NCBI RefSeq assembly: GCF_004402495.1 | Contig: NZ_SOFH01000020.1 | Coordinates: 124,001-188,000, forward strand | Source of the DNA: Cryobacterium sp. HLT2-28 | GTDB taxonomy: Bacteria; Actinomycetota; Actinomycetes; Actinomycetales; Microbacteriaceae | Reading direction: 5' to 3' | DNA length: 64,000 nt | Shown: piece after piece, positions 52,470 to 62,394 of the stretch | Numbering within the stretch: position 1 is the stretch's first letter | Layout of the letters: every line of letters begins with the position of its first letter | The notes under the pieces: generated by a model | Seen by the model: only the letters and a program-made list of their open reading frames with translations | The model's database searches: none | Told to the model about the DNA's origin: nothing | Translations under genes and position numbers: made by a program

Positions 52470-54734
52470 TCAGTGCGAGTGGAACGTGCGGCTGATGACA
52501 TCCATCTGCTGCTCGCGGGTGAGGCGCACGAAGTTGACCGCGTAGCCGGAGACGCGAATGGTCAGCTGCGGGTAGTTCTCCGGGTGCAGCATGGCGTCTT
52601 CGAGGGTGTCCTTGTTCAGCACGTTGACGTTGATGTGGTACCCCGTCGCCGACGTGAACGCGTCGATGAGGCCGACCAGACTGGTGATCTGCTCTTCCTT
52701 GGTGTGGCCGAGACCGCTGGGAACCACGGTGTTGGTCAGCGAGATGCCGTCTTGCGCTTCGCTGTACGGGAGTTTGGCGACGCTGAGCGCCGATGCGAGC
52801 ATCCCGTGGGTGTCGCGGCCGTTCATCGGGTTGGCACCCGGTGCGAACGGCTCACCCTTGCGGCGGCCATCCGGCGTGTTGCCGGTCGCCTTGCCGTAGA
52901 CCACGTTGGAGGTGATGGTCAGGATCGACTGGGTGTGGATCGCATCCCGGTAGGTGGGGTGCTTGCGGATCATTGTCATGAACCGCTCCATCACGTCGAC
53001 GGCCATGGAGTCGACGCGGTCGTCGTCGTTCCCGAACTGGGGGAACTCGCCCTCGATCGTGTAGTCGACGACGAGACCGGTCTCGTCGCGCACCGGGCGC
53101 ACCTTGGCGTACTTGATGGCCGACAGGGAGTCGGCGACCACGCTCAGGCCGGCGATTCCGCAGGCCATCGTGCGGATGATCTCCTTGTCGTGCAGCGCCA
53201 TTTCGAGACGCTCATACGCGTACTTGTCGTGCATGTAGTGGATGCAGTTCAGGGCGGTGACGTAGGTCTCGGCGAGCCACTCGAGGGTCTCGAGGTAGGC
53301 CGGGAACACGGTGTCGTAAGAGAGGATCTCTTCGGTGTTCGGCGTGGTCGCCGGGGCAACCTGCTTCCCGGAAACTTCGTCCTTGCCGCCGTTGATCGAG
53401 TAGAGGAGCGCCTTGACGGCGTTGACCCTGGCCCCGAAGAACTGCATCTGCTTGCCGACGCGCATGGGAGAGACACAGCAGGCGATCGCGGCGTCGTCAC
53501 CCATCTCGGCGCGGATGATGTCGTCCGACTCGAACTGGATCGCCGAGGTGTCGATCGAGACCTGCGCGCAGAAGCGCTTGAAGCCCTCGGGGAGGGCGTC
53601 GCTCCACAGCACGGTGAGGTTCGGCTCCGGTGCGGCGCCGATGTTGTACAGCGTCTGGAGGAAGCGGAAGGTCGTCTTGGTGACCAGCGCGCGGCCGTCC
53701 TCGCCGATTCCGGCGAGGGACTCGGTGACCCAGGTCGGGTCGCCGGCGAAGATCTCGTCGTATTCGGGGGTGCGCAGGAAGCGCACGATGCGGAGCTTGA
53801 TGACGAGGTCGTCGATGAGCTCCTGGGCGCCGGACTCGGTCAGGAGGCCGGCGGCGATGTCGCGTTCCATGTACGTGTCGAGGAACGCCGCGTTACGGCC
53901 GAACGACATTGCCGCGCCGTTCTGCTCCTTCACCGCGCCGAGGTAGGCGAAGTACAGCCACTGCACGGCTTCCTGGGCCGTGACGGCGGGCTTGGAGATG
54001 TCGGAGCCGTAGCTGGCCGCCATCTGGACGAGTTCCTTGAGCGCGCGGATCTGCTCGGAGTTCTCCTCGCGGGCGCGGATGATGTCCTCGGTCGAGGGCC
54101 CCATGTCGAGCTCGGCGCGGTCGTTCTTCTTGCCGGCGATGAGCGCGTCGACACCGTAGAGGGCAACGCGACGGTAGTCGCCGATGATCCGGCCACGGCC
54201 GTAGGCGTCGGGAAGACCCGTGATCAGGTGGCTGTTGCGCGCACGGCGGACCCCGGGAGGGTAGACGTCGAACACGGCCGTGTTGTGGGTCTTGCGGTAG
54301 TCGGTGAAGATCTTCTCGAGCTCGGGAGACACGGGGTAGCCGTAGGTCTCGAGCGAGGTGGCAACCATGCGCCAGCCGCCGAACGGCATGATCGCGCGCT
54401 TGAGCGGAGCATCCGTCTGCAGGCCGACGATGACCTCGTTGGGCTGGTCGATGTAGCCGGGCTTGTGGGCTGTAATGGATGACGGGGTGGTCGCGTCAAC
54501 GTCGTAGACGCCCTTGCGTCGTTCCTCGGGGAACATGGCGGACAGCTTGGCCCAGACCCCGGTCGTGCGAGCCGTCGGGCCCGCCAAGAAGGTAGCGTCG
54601 CCGAGGTAGGGCGTGTAATTGCGCTGGATGAAATCGCGAAGATCGATCGAATCCTGCCAGGGGCCGGACACGAAGTCCGGACGCTCGGCCTGCGTCGCGT
54701 CTTTGTCGCTGCGAACACCTTCTGTGATGGTCAT
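52470..54734 (-). CDS. pflB: Pyruvate formate-lyase
   Basis: Splits pyruvate plus CoA to acetyl-CoA and formate under anaerobic conditions. 754 residues, usual PFL size. Adjacent catalytic cysteines in [11 protein letters not shown] (near 418) and glycyl radical motif RVSGYAVNF near 729. ATG 54734 with GAGGAG ten bases upstream. Rare outside facultative anaerobes, and oxygen sensitive, so expression should be anaerobic. Possible formate source for respiration. Confidence 0.96.
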   Translation of the reverse strand: MTITEGVRSDKDATQAERPDFVSGPWQDSIDLRDFIQRNYTPYLGDATFLAGPTARTTGVWAKLSAMFPEERRKGVYDVDATTPSSITAHKPGYIDQPNEVIVGLQTDAPLKRAIMPFGGWRMVATSLETYGYPVSPELEKIFTDYRKTHNTAVFDVYPPGVRRARNSHLITGLPDAYGRGRIIGDYRRVALYGVDALIAGKKNDRAELDMGPSTEDIIRAREENSEQIRALKELVQMAASYGSDISKPAVTAQEAVQWLYFAYLGAVKEQNGAAMSFGRNAAFLDTYMERDIAAGLLTESGAQELIDDLVIKLRIVRFLRTPEYDEIFAGDPTWVTESLAGIGEDGRALVTKTTFRFLQTLYNIGAAPEPNLTVLWSDALPEGFKRFCAQVSIDTSAIQFESDDIIRAEMGDDAAIACCVSPMRVGKQMQFFGARVNAVKALLYSINGGKDEVSGKQVAPATTPNTEEILSYDTVFPAYLETLEWLAETYVTALNCIHYMHDKYAYERLEMALHDKEIIRTMACGIAGLSVVADSLSAIKYAKVRPVRDETGLVVDYTIEGEFPQFGNDDDRVDSMAVDVMERFMTMIRKHPTYRDAIHTQSILTITSNVVYGKATGNTPDGRRKGEPFAPGANPMNGRDTHGMLASALSVAKLPYSEAQDGISLTNTVVPSGLGHTKEEQITSLVGLIDAFTSATGYHINVNVLNKDTLEDAMLHPENYPQLTIRVSGYAVNFVRLTREQQMDVISRTFHSH

Positions 54735-55059
54735 GTAGATTGCACTCCTCGTGGGATCGAGTCTCCCCCGCCGCAGAAGTGTGTCTCCCACAGTCGGGCC
54801 TGGAGAGCAGGAACACGAGGATTGTGGCTAATGCGACGATGCATCGTGACTTGCCCTCTTCTGCCAACACTACTCCGGTCGCCGGGCCCATAACACGAAT
54901 CGGCCCCGCCGTTTCGCGCCCGCGCCCTTAAGGGGAGGCGGCCCGTTCGCGGCCCGAGTCGCCGGGGCATCCGGAAGCCCGGAAATGCGATTCCGGCGCA
55001 GATCCAAAGGCCTGTCCAGAGGCCAGAATCACGGTTCAACGCCTCAACCGGAAGGATTT
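54735..55059 (-). promoter_or_regulatory. pflB upstream region (325 bp, no gene)
   Basis: No convincing open frame. It contains a perfect 12-bp palindrome ACGATGCATCGT (54836-54847) about 100 bp before the pflB start, a possible redox or oxygen regulator site. No clear FNR (TTGAT-N4-ATCAA) box seen. The part next to 55059 is GC-rich and featureless. Confidence 0.4.
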
Positions 55060-56448
55060 TCACAGTTTTTTTCCGGGATTGAGCAGCGAGTCGGGGTCGA
55101 AGGCGGCCTTCACCCGGCGCTGGAGGTCGCGGAGGATGGGTCCGAGTTCGTCGTCGAGGTGCGCCTGCTTGAGCAGGCCGATGCCGTGCTCGCCTGACGC
55201 GGAGCCGCCGAGGGAGATTGCGAGCCGGATCACCCGGGCGAAAGCCTCGTTGGCCGCCTCGATCTCGGCCGGGTTCGCCGCGTCGAAGCCGATCATCGGG
55301 TGGAGGTTTCCGTCGCCGAGGTGCCCGCCGGTGCCGATCGGGATCGACAGGTCGCGGGAGATCTCGGCGAGCCCGGTCAGCAGGGCCTGCAGCTGGGACC
55401 GTGGCACGGTGATGTCCTCGTTGAGGCTGGACCCGCGCGCGGCCTGCAGCGCGGGCTGCAGCAGTCGGCGCGCCGTCATCAGCTGGTCCAGCTGCGCGGG
55501 GTCGTGGGCGACGAGCACCTCGGTGGCGCCCTCGGCGCGGAGGATGGCGGCGTACTCTTCGACGTCGTCGTGGGCCTGGCCGGCCTGGTCCGACTGCACG
55601 AGCAGCAGGGCGGCCGCGTCGGCCGGAAGCTTCGACTCCGGGTCGAAGGCGTTGATCGCCGTGATCGACGGGCCGTCGAGGTATTCCAGGATGCTGGGGC
55701 GCCGGTTGGACGCGACGATCAGCGCGGCCGCCGCGAGGGCGGCCTCCGTGCCGGCGAAGGTCGCCGAGACCCCGGACGCGGGGGCAGGGGCAGGCAGCAG
55801 CCCGACCGTGATCTCGGTGATGATGCCGAGCGTGCCCTCCGAGCCGACCAGGAGCGCGGTCAGGTCGTAACCGGTGACGCCCTTGATGGTGCGCTGGCCG
55901 GTGCGCACGATGGAGCCGTCGGCGAGCACGACGGTGAGCTGGCGCACGAAGTTCCCCGTGACGCCGTACTTGACGCAGAGCATCCCGCCGGCGTTGGTGG
56001 CGACGTTGCCGCCGACGGTCGAGCCCTTCCAGGAACCGGGATCGGGCGGGTAGAACAATCCGACCGCGGCGGCGGCCCTGGCCAGGGCGTAGGTTCGCAC
56101 GCCGGCCTGCACGGTGGCGGTCTGGTCCTCGGCATCCACGGAAACGATCTTGTTCAGCCGGGTCGTGCTCAGCACGATGGAACCCTCGATCGCGTTGGCG
56201 CCCCCGGCCAGGCCGGTGCGCGCACCCTGCGGCACGATCGGGATGCGGTGGGCTGCGGCGAAGGCGACGACGGCCGCGACCTGCTCGGTGTTCACCGGCA
56301 GGGCGACCGCGAACGGGACACCGGCCGCGGTGCTGTCGGACTGGTCCCGGAGGTAGGCCCCGGTCTTCTCACCGGTGATCAGCTGGCCGGCGGGCAGAAC
56401 CTCGGCCAGTGCGTTGAAGAGGGTGGGCTGGGGTGCTGTCGTGGTCAC
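55060..56448 (-). CDS. FAD-linked oxidase of the glycolate/D-lactate dehydrogenase (GlcD) type
   Basis: 462 residues. PCMH-type FAD domain (VPQGARTGLAGGANAIEGS, YPPDPGSWKGSTVGGNVATNAGG) and the C-terminal domain of FAD-linked oxidases (GTGGHLGDGNLHP and SGEHGIGLLK). Oxidises a 2-hydroxy acid such as glycolate or D-lactate with membrane quinone or dye as acceptor. Divergent from an FCD-type GntR regulator, which usually controls such genes. Sequence does not separate glycolate from D-lactate. Confidence 0.88.
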   Translation of the reverse strand: MTTTAPQPTLFNALAEVLPAGQLITGEKTGAYLRDQSDSTAAGVPFAVALPVNTEQVAAVVAFAAAHRIPIVPQGARTGLAGGANAIEGSIVLSTTRLNKIVSVDAEDQTATVQAGVRTYALARAAAAVGLFYPPDPGSWKGSTVGGNVATNAGGMLCVKYGVTGNFVRQLTVVLADGSIVRTGQRTIKGVTGYDLTALLVGSEGTLGIITEITVGLLPAPAPASGVSATFAGTEAALAAAALIVASNRRPSILEYLDGPSITAINAFDPESKLPADAAALLLVQSDQAGQAHDDVEEYAAILRAEGATEVLVAHDPAQLDQLMTARRLLQPALQAARGSSLNEDITVPRSQLQALLTGLAEISRDLSIPIGTGGHLGDGNLHPMIGFDAANPAEIEAANEAFARVIRLAISLGGSASGEHGIGLLKQAHLDDELGPILRDLQRRVKAAFDPDSLLNPGKKL

Positions 56449-56689
56449 GGATGCCTCTGCGGTAGGAGTGTGTGCGGCCGGAGGTTGCGGCAGGCGATCA
56501 CATCTGGTGAGGCGAGCGGGAACGCGCGGGCGAAGGGCTCGGACTCTGCGGAGGGCATGTCTCGGATGGCTGCGAGGGCAAGTCTATAAGAGAGTTTTTG
56601 TCGGGGTTCGGCTTGATGCCGCGATCAGGTCGGCACCCAATCTCCGTCGAGATTGTATTTATTGATGCATTTATGGTTAGGCTTGAGAC
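56449..56689. promoter_or_regulatory. Divergent promoter region with AT-rich operator candidate
   Basis: An AT-rich stretch (56652-56676, GATTGTATTTATTGATGCAT onwards) stands out. TAGGCT (56678-56683) ends six bases before the GntR ATG, giving a probable leaderless GntR transcript whose promoter would be overlapped by any bound repressor. Confidence 0.5.
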
Positions 56690-57361
56690 ATGAGTGCGCC
56701 CCGATCCCCCCGAAACGGCACCACCGGTCCTTCCGCGGTGGAGCGGGTCTACGCGCATGTGGCCGAGGCGATCATCACCGGCGCGGTCGGCGCGAGTTCG
56801 CTGCTCACGGAAGGCGAAGTCGCCGAGACCCTCGGCATCAGCCGCACCCCGGTGCGGGAAGCCTTCCTCGCCCTCGAGGCGCACGGACTCCTCACGCTCT
56901 TCCCCAAGAAGGGCGCGGTCGTCACGGCCCAGGGTGACGCCGAAACCGCCGAGCTGCTCCAGGTGCGCATCATGTTCGAGACGACCGCGGTGTCGCTGCA
57001 CAGCGCCCGCCCCGGCGCCGACCGCGCCGTGGACGACGACCTGGCCGCCCTGATCCTGGAGCAGGAGGAGGCCGCCCGGGCCGGCGACCTGCTCGCCTTC
57101 GCCCGCGCCGATCATCGCTTCCACGCCCGGGTCGTCGACGAGTCCCGCAACCGGGTCATCGACGACTTCTACACCCAGCTCGGGCCGCGGCTCAAGCGGC
57201 TCCTGCACCGTGTTGCGACCCGCGATCCGGGCAGTCTCGAGGGCTTCATCACCGAACACCGTGCCCTCGCCGGCTACCTCAGCGCCGGCGACGCCCCCGG
57301 TTACGAGGCCGCCCTCCGCCGTCATGTGCGGCACGGCCTCCCGGCGCCGCTCGCACCCTGA
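56690..57361 (+). CDS. GntR-family regulator with FCD domain
   Basis: 223 residues. N-terminal winged helix LTEGEVAETLGISRTPVREAFLALEAHGLL and C-terminal helical FCD ligand domain with metal-site type residues (FARADHRFHARVV, Asp/His). FadR/LldR-type members respond to organic acids. Lies between the divergent FAD oxidase and the MFS gene, nine bases before the latter, so it may control both. Confidence 0.9.
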   Translation: MSAPRSPRNGTTGPSAVERVYAHVAEAIITGAVGASSLLTEGEVAETLGISRTPVREAFLALEAHGLLTLFPKKGAVVTAQGDAETAELLQVRIMFETTAVSLHSARPGADRAVDDDLAALILEQEEAARAGDLLAFARADHRFHARVVDESRNRVIDDFYTQLGPRLKRLLHRVATRDPGSLEGFITEHRALAGYLSAGDAPGYEAALRRHVRHGLPAPLAP

Positions 57362-57370
57362 TCCCGGCGC

Positions 57371-58591
57371 ATGCCCGACTCCGATCCAGAAAGATTCATG
57401 AACTTCCGCCGTACCGTCCCTGCCTGGCAGCTCGCCGCACCCGCCCTCTTCGTGATGGCTTGGGGCGGCAATCACTTCACCCCGCTCCTGCACATGTACG
57501 AGTCGCTCGGCCATTACTCGGCCTTGATGGCCGACCTCTTCCTCGGCTTCTACGTCGTCGGGCTCATTCCCGGGCTGCTGGTGGCCGGCGCCCTCTCCGA
57601 CCGGTACGGACGCAAGCCGCTGTCCGTCGCCGGCGTCGCCATCGGCATCGCAGCCAGCATCCTGCTCGGCCTCGGCTTCTCGAGTGAGATCATGCTTTCC
57701 TTCGGTCGGTTCCTGGCCGGCCTGAGCGTGGGCGTGGCGATGTCGGTCGGGACCGCCTGGCTCAAGGAACTCTCCAGCGCGCCGTTCGACCGCCAGGCCG
57801 ACCGCACGGCCGGCGCCCGGCGTCCCGCCCTCACCCTGACGATCGGGTTCGGCCTCGGCGCCGGAGTCGCCGGCGCCCTCGCCCAGTGGGGCCCGATGCC
57901 CACCCTCTCTCCTTACCTTGTCCACATCCTGCTCGGCCTGCTCGTGCTGCCCCGGCTCCTCCGCGCCCCGGAGACGGTGCCGCGGTTCCGCTCGCACCGG
58001 CCGTTCTGGCAGGACCTCGCGGTGCCGCTGGCCGGCCACCGCCGGTTCGTGCGGGTCATCGCCCCCTCGGCCCCCTGGGTCTTCGGCGCCGCGGCGATCG
58101 CCTACGCGATCATGCCCAAGCTCGTGGAGGACCAGCTAGGGTCGCTCAACCTGGCGTTCGCGACCCTGCTCACCGTCGTGACGCTCGGCACCGGGGCGCT
58201 CGTGCAGCCCCTCGTCGCCCGGATCAACCAGGTCACCAGGGGGCGCGCCCTCGTGGTGGGGATGAGCGTCATGCTTCTCGGACTGGTGCTCTCGATCGCC
58301 ACCGCCATCGTGCTCTCGCCCCTGCTCGCGCTGATCACGGCGATCACCCTCGGCGCGTCCTACGGCATCTGCGTGGTGGCCGGCCTGGTCGAGATCCAGC
58401 GGATCTCAACCCCGGCAGACCTCGCCGGCATCACCGGGGTCTACTACAGCCTCACCTACGTCGGCTTCCTGTTACCGGTGCTCTTCGCCTGGTTGAACTC
58501 GGTCGCCAGTTACGCCGTGCTGATGAGCGTGCTGGCCGCAGTCTGCGCCGGCTGCCTGGCCGCGGTGGCGTACGGCATCCGTCGCGTCTGA
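57371..58591 (+). CDS. MFS transporter
   Basis: 406 residues with 12 predicted helices. GALSDRYGRKPLSV is the MFS loop 2-3 motif. Starts nine bases after the GntR stop; ATG 57398 with AGAAAG upstream is an alternative that would shorten it by nine residues. Substrate unknown; co-location with the organic-acid regulator suggests a carboxylate or drug export/import role, inferred only. Confidence 0.85.
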   Translation: MPDSDPERFMNFRRTVPAWQLAAPALFVMAWGGNHFTPLLHMYESLGHYSALMADLFLGFYVVGLIPGLLVAGALSDRYGRKPLSVAGVAIGIAASILLGLGFSSEIMLSFGRFLAGLSVGVAMSVGTAWLKELSSAPFDRQADRTAGARRPALTLTIGFGLGAGVAGALAQWGPMPTLSPYLVHILLGLLVLPRLLRAPETVPRFRSHRPFWQDLAVPLAGHRRFVRVIAPSAPWVFGAAAIAYAIMPKLVEDQLGSLNLAFATLLTVVTLGTGALVQPLVARINQVTRGRALVVGMSVMLLGLVLSIATAIVLSPLLALITAITLGASYGICVVAGLVEIQRISTPADLAGITGVYYSLTYVGFLLPVLFAWLNSVASYAVLMSVLAAVCAGCLAAVAYGIRRV

Positions 58592-58643
58592 TCGACCGAT
58601 CGCATGACCCCGACGGATGCCGCCGCTGGCGTACGCTGGCGAC

Positions 58644-60086
58644 ATGACTGAGCACGGTCGCGGCACCCCTCTCCCGGATTACCTCAACCGATGGGTCGCA
58701 ACACAGCGCTGGTTCGCGAGTAAGGGGAACGTCCCCCGTCTCCACAGCATCGCCCGGTGGTCACTGCCCGCGGCGGAGCCGGGCGTGGACATCCGCACCT
58801 ACCTCGTCATCGATGCGACGCCCGGCGAGGATTCGCTCTACCAGCTGCCGCTCACCGAACGCACCGATCCGCTGCCGAACGGGGAGCGCGCCCTGGTCGC
58901 CAGGGTGGACGGACCCGACGGGGAGGCTCGCTTCCTCTATGACGCACCGTATGACCCCGCGTACGCGACCGCGATCCTGCGGATCATCCTGGGCCAGGGT
59001 TCCTCACTCGGTTCGGAGGACTCGGGCGGCAGCGCGCGGGGAGAACTGCTGCTCGACCCGATGGACGCTCCTCTATATACAGTGGCGGCCAGCCGCGTGC
59101 TGACCGGGGAGCAGTCGAACACCTCGATCATCTTCGACACCCGCGGTGCGGACGGCACGCCGGCCCGCCCGGTCATCTGCAAGGTGTTCCGCGCCCTTCA
59201 TCATGGCGAGAACCCGGACATCTCCGTGCAGGCGGCCCTGGCCAGGGCCGGCTCCCGGTTCGTCCCCGAACCGATCGGCTACGTCGAAGGCGAGTGGGAC
59301 GACCCCGATCGGAAGGACGGACGGGCCAGGGGGCACCTCGCCTTCGCCCAGGAGTTCCTGCCCGGCGTCGAGGACGCCTGGCGTTCCGCGCTGGCTTCAG
59401 CCTCGGCCGAGGAGGACTTCAGCCGGGAGGCCCACGACCTCGGCGTGGCGACGGCTGCCGTGCATGCCGACCTGGCCACGGTGATGCCGACCCGCGAGGC
59501 CACCCCCGACGTGATCGAGGCCGAGCTGGCCGGCATCCGGGACCGTTACCGCATCGCCGTGGCTGAGATTCCCGCGCTGGCCGGGTACCGCGCCGCGATC
59601 GAAACCATCTTCAGCCGGGCACAGACGGCGCCGTGGCCGCCGCTGCAGCGCATCCACGGCGACTACCACCTGGGCCAGGTGCTCAATGTGCCCGGCGGCA
59701 GAGGCTGGGTGCTGGTCGATTTCGAAGGCGAACCGCTCCGCCCGCTGGAGGAACGCAACCGGCCGGATGTCCCGCTCCGGGATGTCGCCGGCATGCTCCG
59801 GTCGTTCTCCTACGCGGCGGGCACCATCGAACTGGCGCATCCGGAACGTCCGGCGCGGACCGCTCTGGCGTGGGCCGATTCCTGCAGGGAGGCGTTCCTC
59901 GCCGGCTACGCCGAACGATCCGGCCTGGACCTCAGCGCGCAGGGTGCGCTGCTCAGCGCATTCGAGCTCGACAAGGCCCTCTACGAGGCCGTCTACGAGA
60001 CCCGCAACCGGCCGAGCTGGCTCCCGATCCCCCTCGCGGCGATCAACCGACTCGTCGGCGTCGTCCCCGCGCCGGGCCGGGCCTGA
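58644..60086 (+). CDS. Maltokinase (Pep2/Mak type)
   Basis: 480 residues. Aminoglycoside phosphotransferase-like kinase: RWFASKGNVPRLHS at the N-terminus (maltokinase cap domain), IHGDYHLGQVLNVPGG catalytic loop and VLVDFEGEPLRPLEER metal loop near 338-360. Phosphorylates maltose to maltose 1-phosphate for the GlgE alpha-glucan route, where usually fused to or next to treS; neither treS nor glgE is here. TACGCT ends six bases before the ATG. Confidence 0.85.
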   Translation: MTEHGRGTPLPDYLNRWVATQRWFASKGNVPRLHSIARWSLPAAEPGVDIRTYLVIDATPGEDSLYQLPLTERTDPLPNGERALVARVDGPDGEARFLYDAPYDPAYATAILRIILGQGSSLGSEDSGGSARGELLLDPMDAPLYTVAASRVLTGEQSNTSIIFDTRGADGTPARPVICKVFRALHHGENPDISVQAALARAGSRFVPEPIGYVEGEWDDPDRKDGRARGHLAFAQEFLPGVEDAWRSALASASAEEDFSREAHDLGVATAAVHADLATVMPTREATPDVIEAELAGIRDRYRIAVAEIPALAGYRAAIETIFSRAQTAPWPPLQRIHGDYHLGQVLNVPGGRGWVLVDFEGEPLRPLEERNRPDVPLRDVAGMLRSFSYAAGTIELAHPERPARTALAWADSCREAFLAGYAERSGLDLSAQGALLSAFELDKALYEAVYETRNRPSWLPIPLAAINRLVGVVPAPGRA

Positions 60087-60125
60087 CCTGCCCTCCGGCG
60101 GGTGAGGGAGGTGGGGGTGGGTGCG

Positions 60126-61838
60126 TCAGCGCTTCAGCTCGGGGAACTGGTCGTCCCGCCACTCGTCGGCCAGTCGCGTGCAGGTCGCTGCCGCCTCGTC
60201 CTCGCGCATCCTGAGCTCGACCCGGCGGATCTTGCCCGAGCTGGTCTTGGGAAGTTCGAAGAACTCGACCCGTCGCACGCGCATATAGGGAGGTAGCCCG
60301 TTGCGGGCGTGGCGCAGCACCTCGAGGGCGGTTGCGCCGTTGGACTCCCAGCCGGAGGCAAGCGCGATGTACGCCTTCGCGATGTTGAGACGGGTGTCGT
60401 CCGGCGCCGGCACGACCGCGGCCTCCGCGACGGCCGGATGCTCGAGCAACACGCTCTCAACCTCGAACGGCGACACCTTGTAGTCGGAGGACTTGAAGAT
60501 ATCGTCGGTGCGCCCGATGAAGGTGATGTAGCCGTCGCTGTCGCGGCTGGCGACGTCTCCGGTGTGGAAGTAGCCGTCGCGCACGGCCTCGGCCGTGCGC
60601 TCGGGGTCGCCGTAGTAGCCGGCCATCAGGTTGACGGCCGTCTCGGAGAGGTCAAGGCAGATCTCACCCTCGTCGGTCACCGCACCCGTGATCGGGTCGA
60701 CCAGGCTGATCCGGACGCCGGGCAGCGGGAGGCCCATCGACCCTGCCTTGAGGCGGGATCCTGGCCCGTTTCCGACGATCGCGGTGGTCTCGGTCTGGCC
60801 GTAGCCGTCGCGGATCGTCAGCCCCCAGGCCCGCTGGATCTGGCTGATCACCTCGGGGTTCAACGGCTCCCCGGCCGAGAGGATCTCTCGCAGACCCTCG
60901 GGCTTGACGCCCAACTCGGACTGGATCAGCATCCGCCACACGGTCGGCGGCGCACAGAAGGTCGTGACGCGCGCGCGGTGCAGCTGGTCGGCGAGGGCGC
61001 GCGGGTCGAACCGGGCGTAGTTGTAGACGAACACGGTCGCCTCGGCGATCCACGGCGCGAAGAAGCTGCTCCACGCGTGCTTGCCCCAGCCGGGTGAGCT
61101 GATCGCCAGGTGCACGTCGTCGGGACGCACGCCGATCCAGAACATCGTGGTGAGGTGCCCCACCGGATAGGAGGTCTGGGTGTGCACGACCATCTTCGGT
61201 TTGCTGGTGGTGCCCGAGGTGAAGTAGATCAGCGACGCATCGTCGGATGCCACGGTGACCGTGGTCTTCGCCGGGGCGACCAGGTCTGCGTCGGCGTAGT
61301 GCGCCCAGCCGGGCACGGCCTCCCCCACGCAGATGCGCGAGTAGTCGCCTTCGACCTGGGCGAACTTGGCCGCATCACTCGCGTTCGCGATCACGTGATC
61401 GACTCCCCCGCGCCGCACCCGGTCGGCCAGGTCACCGGTGGCCAGAACCGTGGAGGTCGGCAGGATGACGGCGCCGGCCTTCATGATGCCGAGCATCAGT
61501 TCCCAGAGCTCGACCTGGTTGCCGAGCATGAGCATGACGTGGTCGCCCGGCTTGACACCCCGCTGGATCAGCCACAGCGCGACCTGGTCGGAGCGGGTGG
61601 ACATCTGCGCGAAGGTGACCCTCAGTTCGCGACCGTCCTCCTCCACGATCCAGAGGGCGGTCTTGTCGTTGCCCTCCGCGATGACGTCGAACCAGTCGGT
61701 CGCCCAGTTGAAGGAGGGCCCGACCTCGGGCCAGGCGAATTCGGCCGATGCACGCTCGTGCCCCTCGCGCAGGCGCAGGAGTTGGTCTCGCGCGTCTCGG
61801 AAGCGGCTGGTGCTCGTAGGGTTGGTCACGGATTCCAT
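60126..61838 (-). CDS. AMP-dependent acyl-CoA synthetase (medium-chain/aryl type)
   Basis: 570 residues. Adenylation motifs: YFTSGTTSKPKMVVHT (P-loop type), DGYGQTETTAI, YITFIGRTDDIFKSSDYKV and the C-terminal catalytic Lys in KTSSGKIRRVE. Closest in layout to medium-chain (ACSM-type) or benzoate/acyl-CoA ligases; substrate unresolved. ATG 61838 (GAGG only three bases before) or GTG 61829 may be the true start. 39 bp after the convergent maltokinase stop. Confidence 0.88.
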   Translation of the reverse strand: MESVTNPTSTSRFRDARDQLLRLREGHERASAEFAWPEVGPSFNWATDWFDVIAEGNDKTALWIVEEDGRELRVTFAQMSTRSDQVALWLIQRGVKPGDHVMLMLGNQVELWELMLGIMKAGAVILPTSTVLATGDLADRVRRGGVDHVIANASDAAKFAQVEGDYSRICVGEAVPGWAHYADADLVAPAKTTVTVASDDASLIYFTSGTTSKPKMVVHTQTSYPVGHLTTMFWIGVRPDDVHLAISSPGWGKHAWSSFFAPWIAEATVFVYNYARFDPRALADQLHRARVTTFCAPPTVWRMLIQSELGVKPEGLREILSAGEPLNPEVISQIQRAWGLTIRDGYGQTETTAIVGNGPGSRLKAGSMGLPLPGVRISLVDPITGAVTDEGEICLDLSETAVNLMAGYYGDPERTAEAVRDGYFHTGDVASRDSDGYITFIGRTDDIFKSSDYKVSPFEVESVLLEHPAVAEAAVVPAPDDTRLNIAKAYIALASGWESNGATALEVLRHARNGLPPYMRVRRVEFFELPKTSSGKIRRVELRMREDEAAATCTRLADEWRDDQFPELKR

Positions 61839-61966
61839 TTTCCTCAACAGTGAATGCCCGGAACTGCATGAATCGGCGTCTCCACGCCGTCCGCATCGTG
61901 TGCGGGACGTTCCATTCACTCTAGGACCCGGGTTGCCAACCCTCTCGGCGGCGCCGACCGGCGCCG

Positions 61967-62125
61967 TCAGGCGAAGTCGCTGCTTCGGGACCCGGGCCTG
62001 AGGTCGGACGCGCGCATCGTGCCGGGCCGGTCGGGCAAGCGCCCGTAGCCGTCCCGCAGAACGTGCAGCATGGTGCCGCCGATACCGGCGAGGGAAAGAA
62101 CGCCGAGAATGATGAGAATGAGCAT
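61967..62125 (-). CDS. 52-residue single-helix membrane protein
   Basis: Short frame with an excellent ribosome site (GGAGG seven bases before ATG 62125). One hydrophobic helix at residues 1-22 (MLILIILGVLSLAGIGGTML), then a basic cytoplasmic tail (DGYGRLPDRPGTMRASDLRP). No family recognised; too short for most gene callers. Same strand as the acyl-CoA synthetase, 128 bp upstream of it. Confidence 0.65.
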   Translation of the reverse strand: MLILIILGVLSLAGIGGTMLHVLRDGYGRLPDRPGTMRASDLRPGSRSSDFA

Positions 62126-62231
62126 TGCCTGCCTCCAGTTCAGGGATGAATCGATGGGTTTGAGCCTCCTCGGTAAGGCGGGCCGGTCACATCGGGCGGA
62201 TGCCGTAACTCGGCGCTTCGGGGCGATGCTG

Positions 62232-62247
62232 CGGTCGGGCCCGACCG
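62232..62247. repeat. Perfect 16-bp palindrome
   Basis: CGGTCGGGCCCGACCG. A GC-rich hairpin in the 269-bp gap between the small membrane protein and the LuxR gene, 23 bp before the larger inverted repeat. Confidence 0.6.
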
Positions 62248-62269
62248 GCGACCCGCCCGCTCGTGGCCG

Positions 62270-62344
62270 ACCCGTCGCCGAACTGAGAGATAAGCCGGCT
62301 TTTGTCCCCCGAAAGTCTGCACGCCTCTCAGTTCGGCGAAGGGT
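62270..62344. repeat. 75-bp inverted-repeat element
   Basis: Arms 62270-62289 and 62325-62344 are 20 bp with one mismatch (15 bp perfect, TCGCCGAACTGAGAG and its complement), 35-bp spacer holding TTTTGTCCCCCG. It sits downstream of the LuxR gene (stop at 62395) and could be its terminator or a miniature mobile element. Confidence 0.75.
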
Positions 62345-62394
62345 TTGTCGCTGCGGGGTCGACCACCGAGGGCGGAGCGGGGTCGGCAGGGCGG

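Noticed and set aside
54735..54900. FNR/CRP-type box controlling pflB
   Set aside because: No TTGAT-N4-ATCAA or close variant found by eye; only a 12-bp ACGATGCATCGT palindrome is present.
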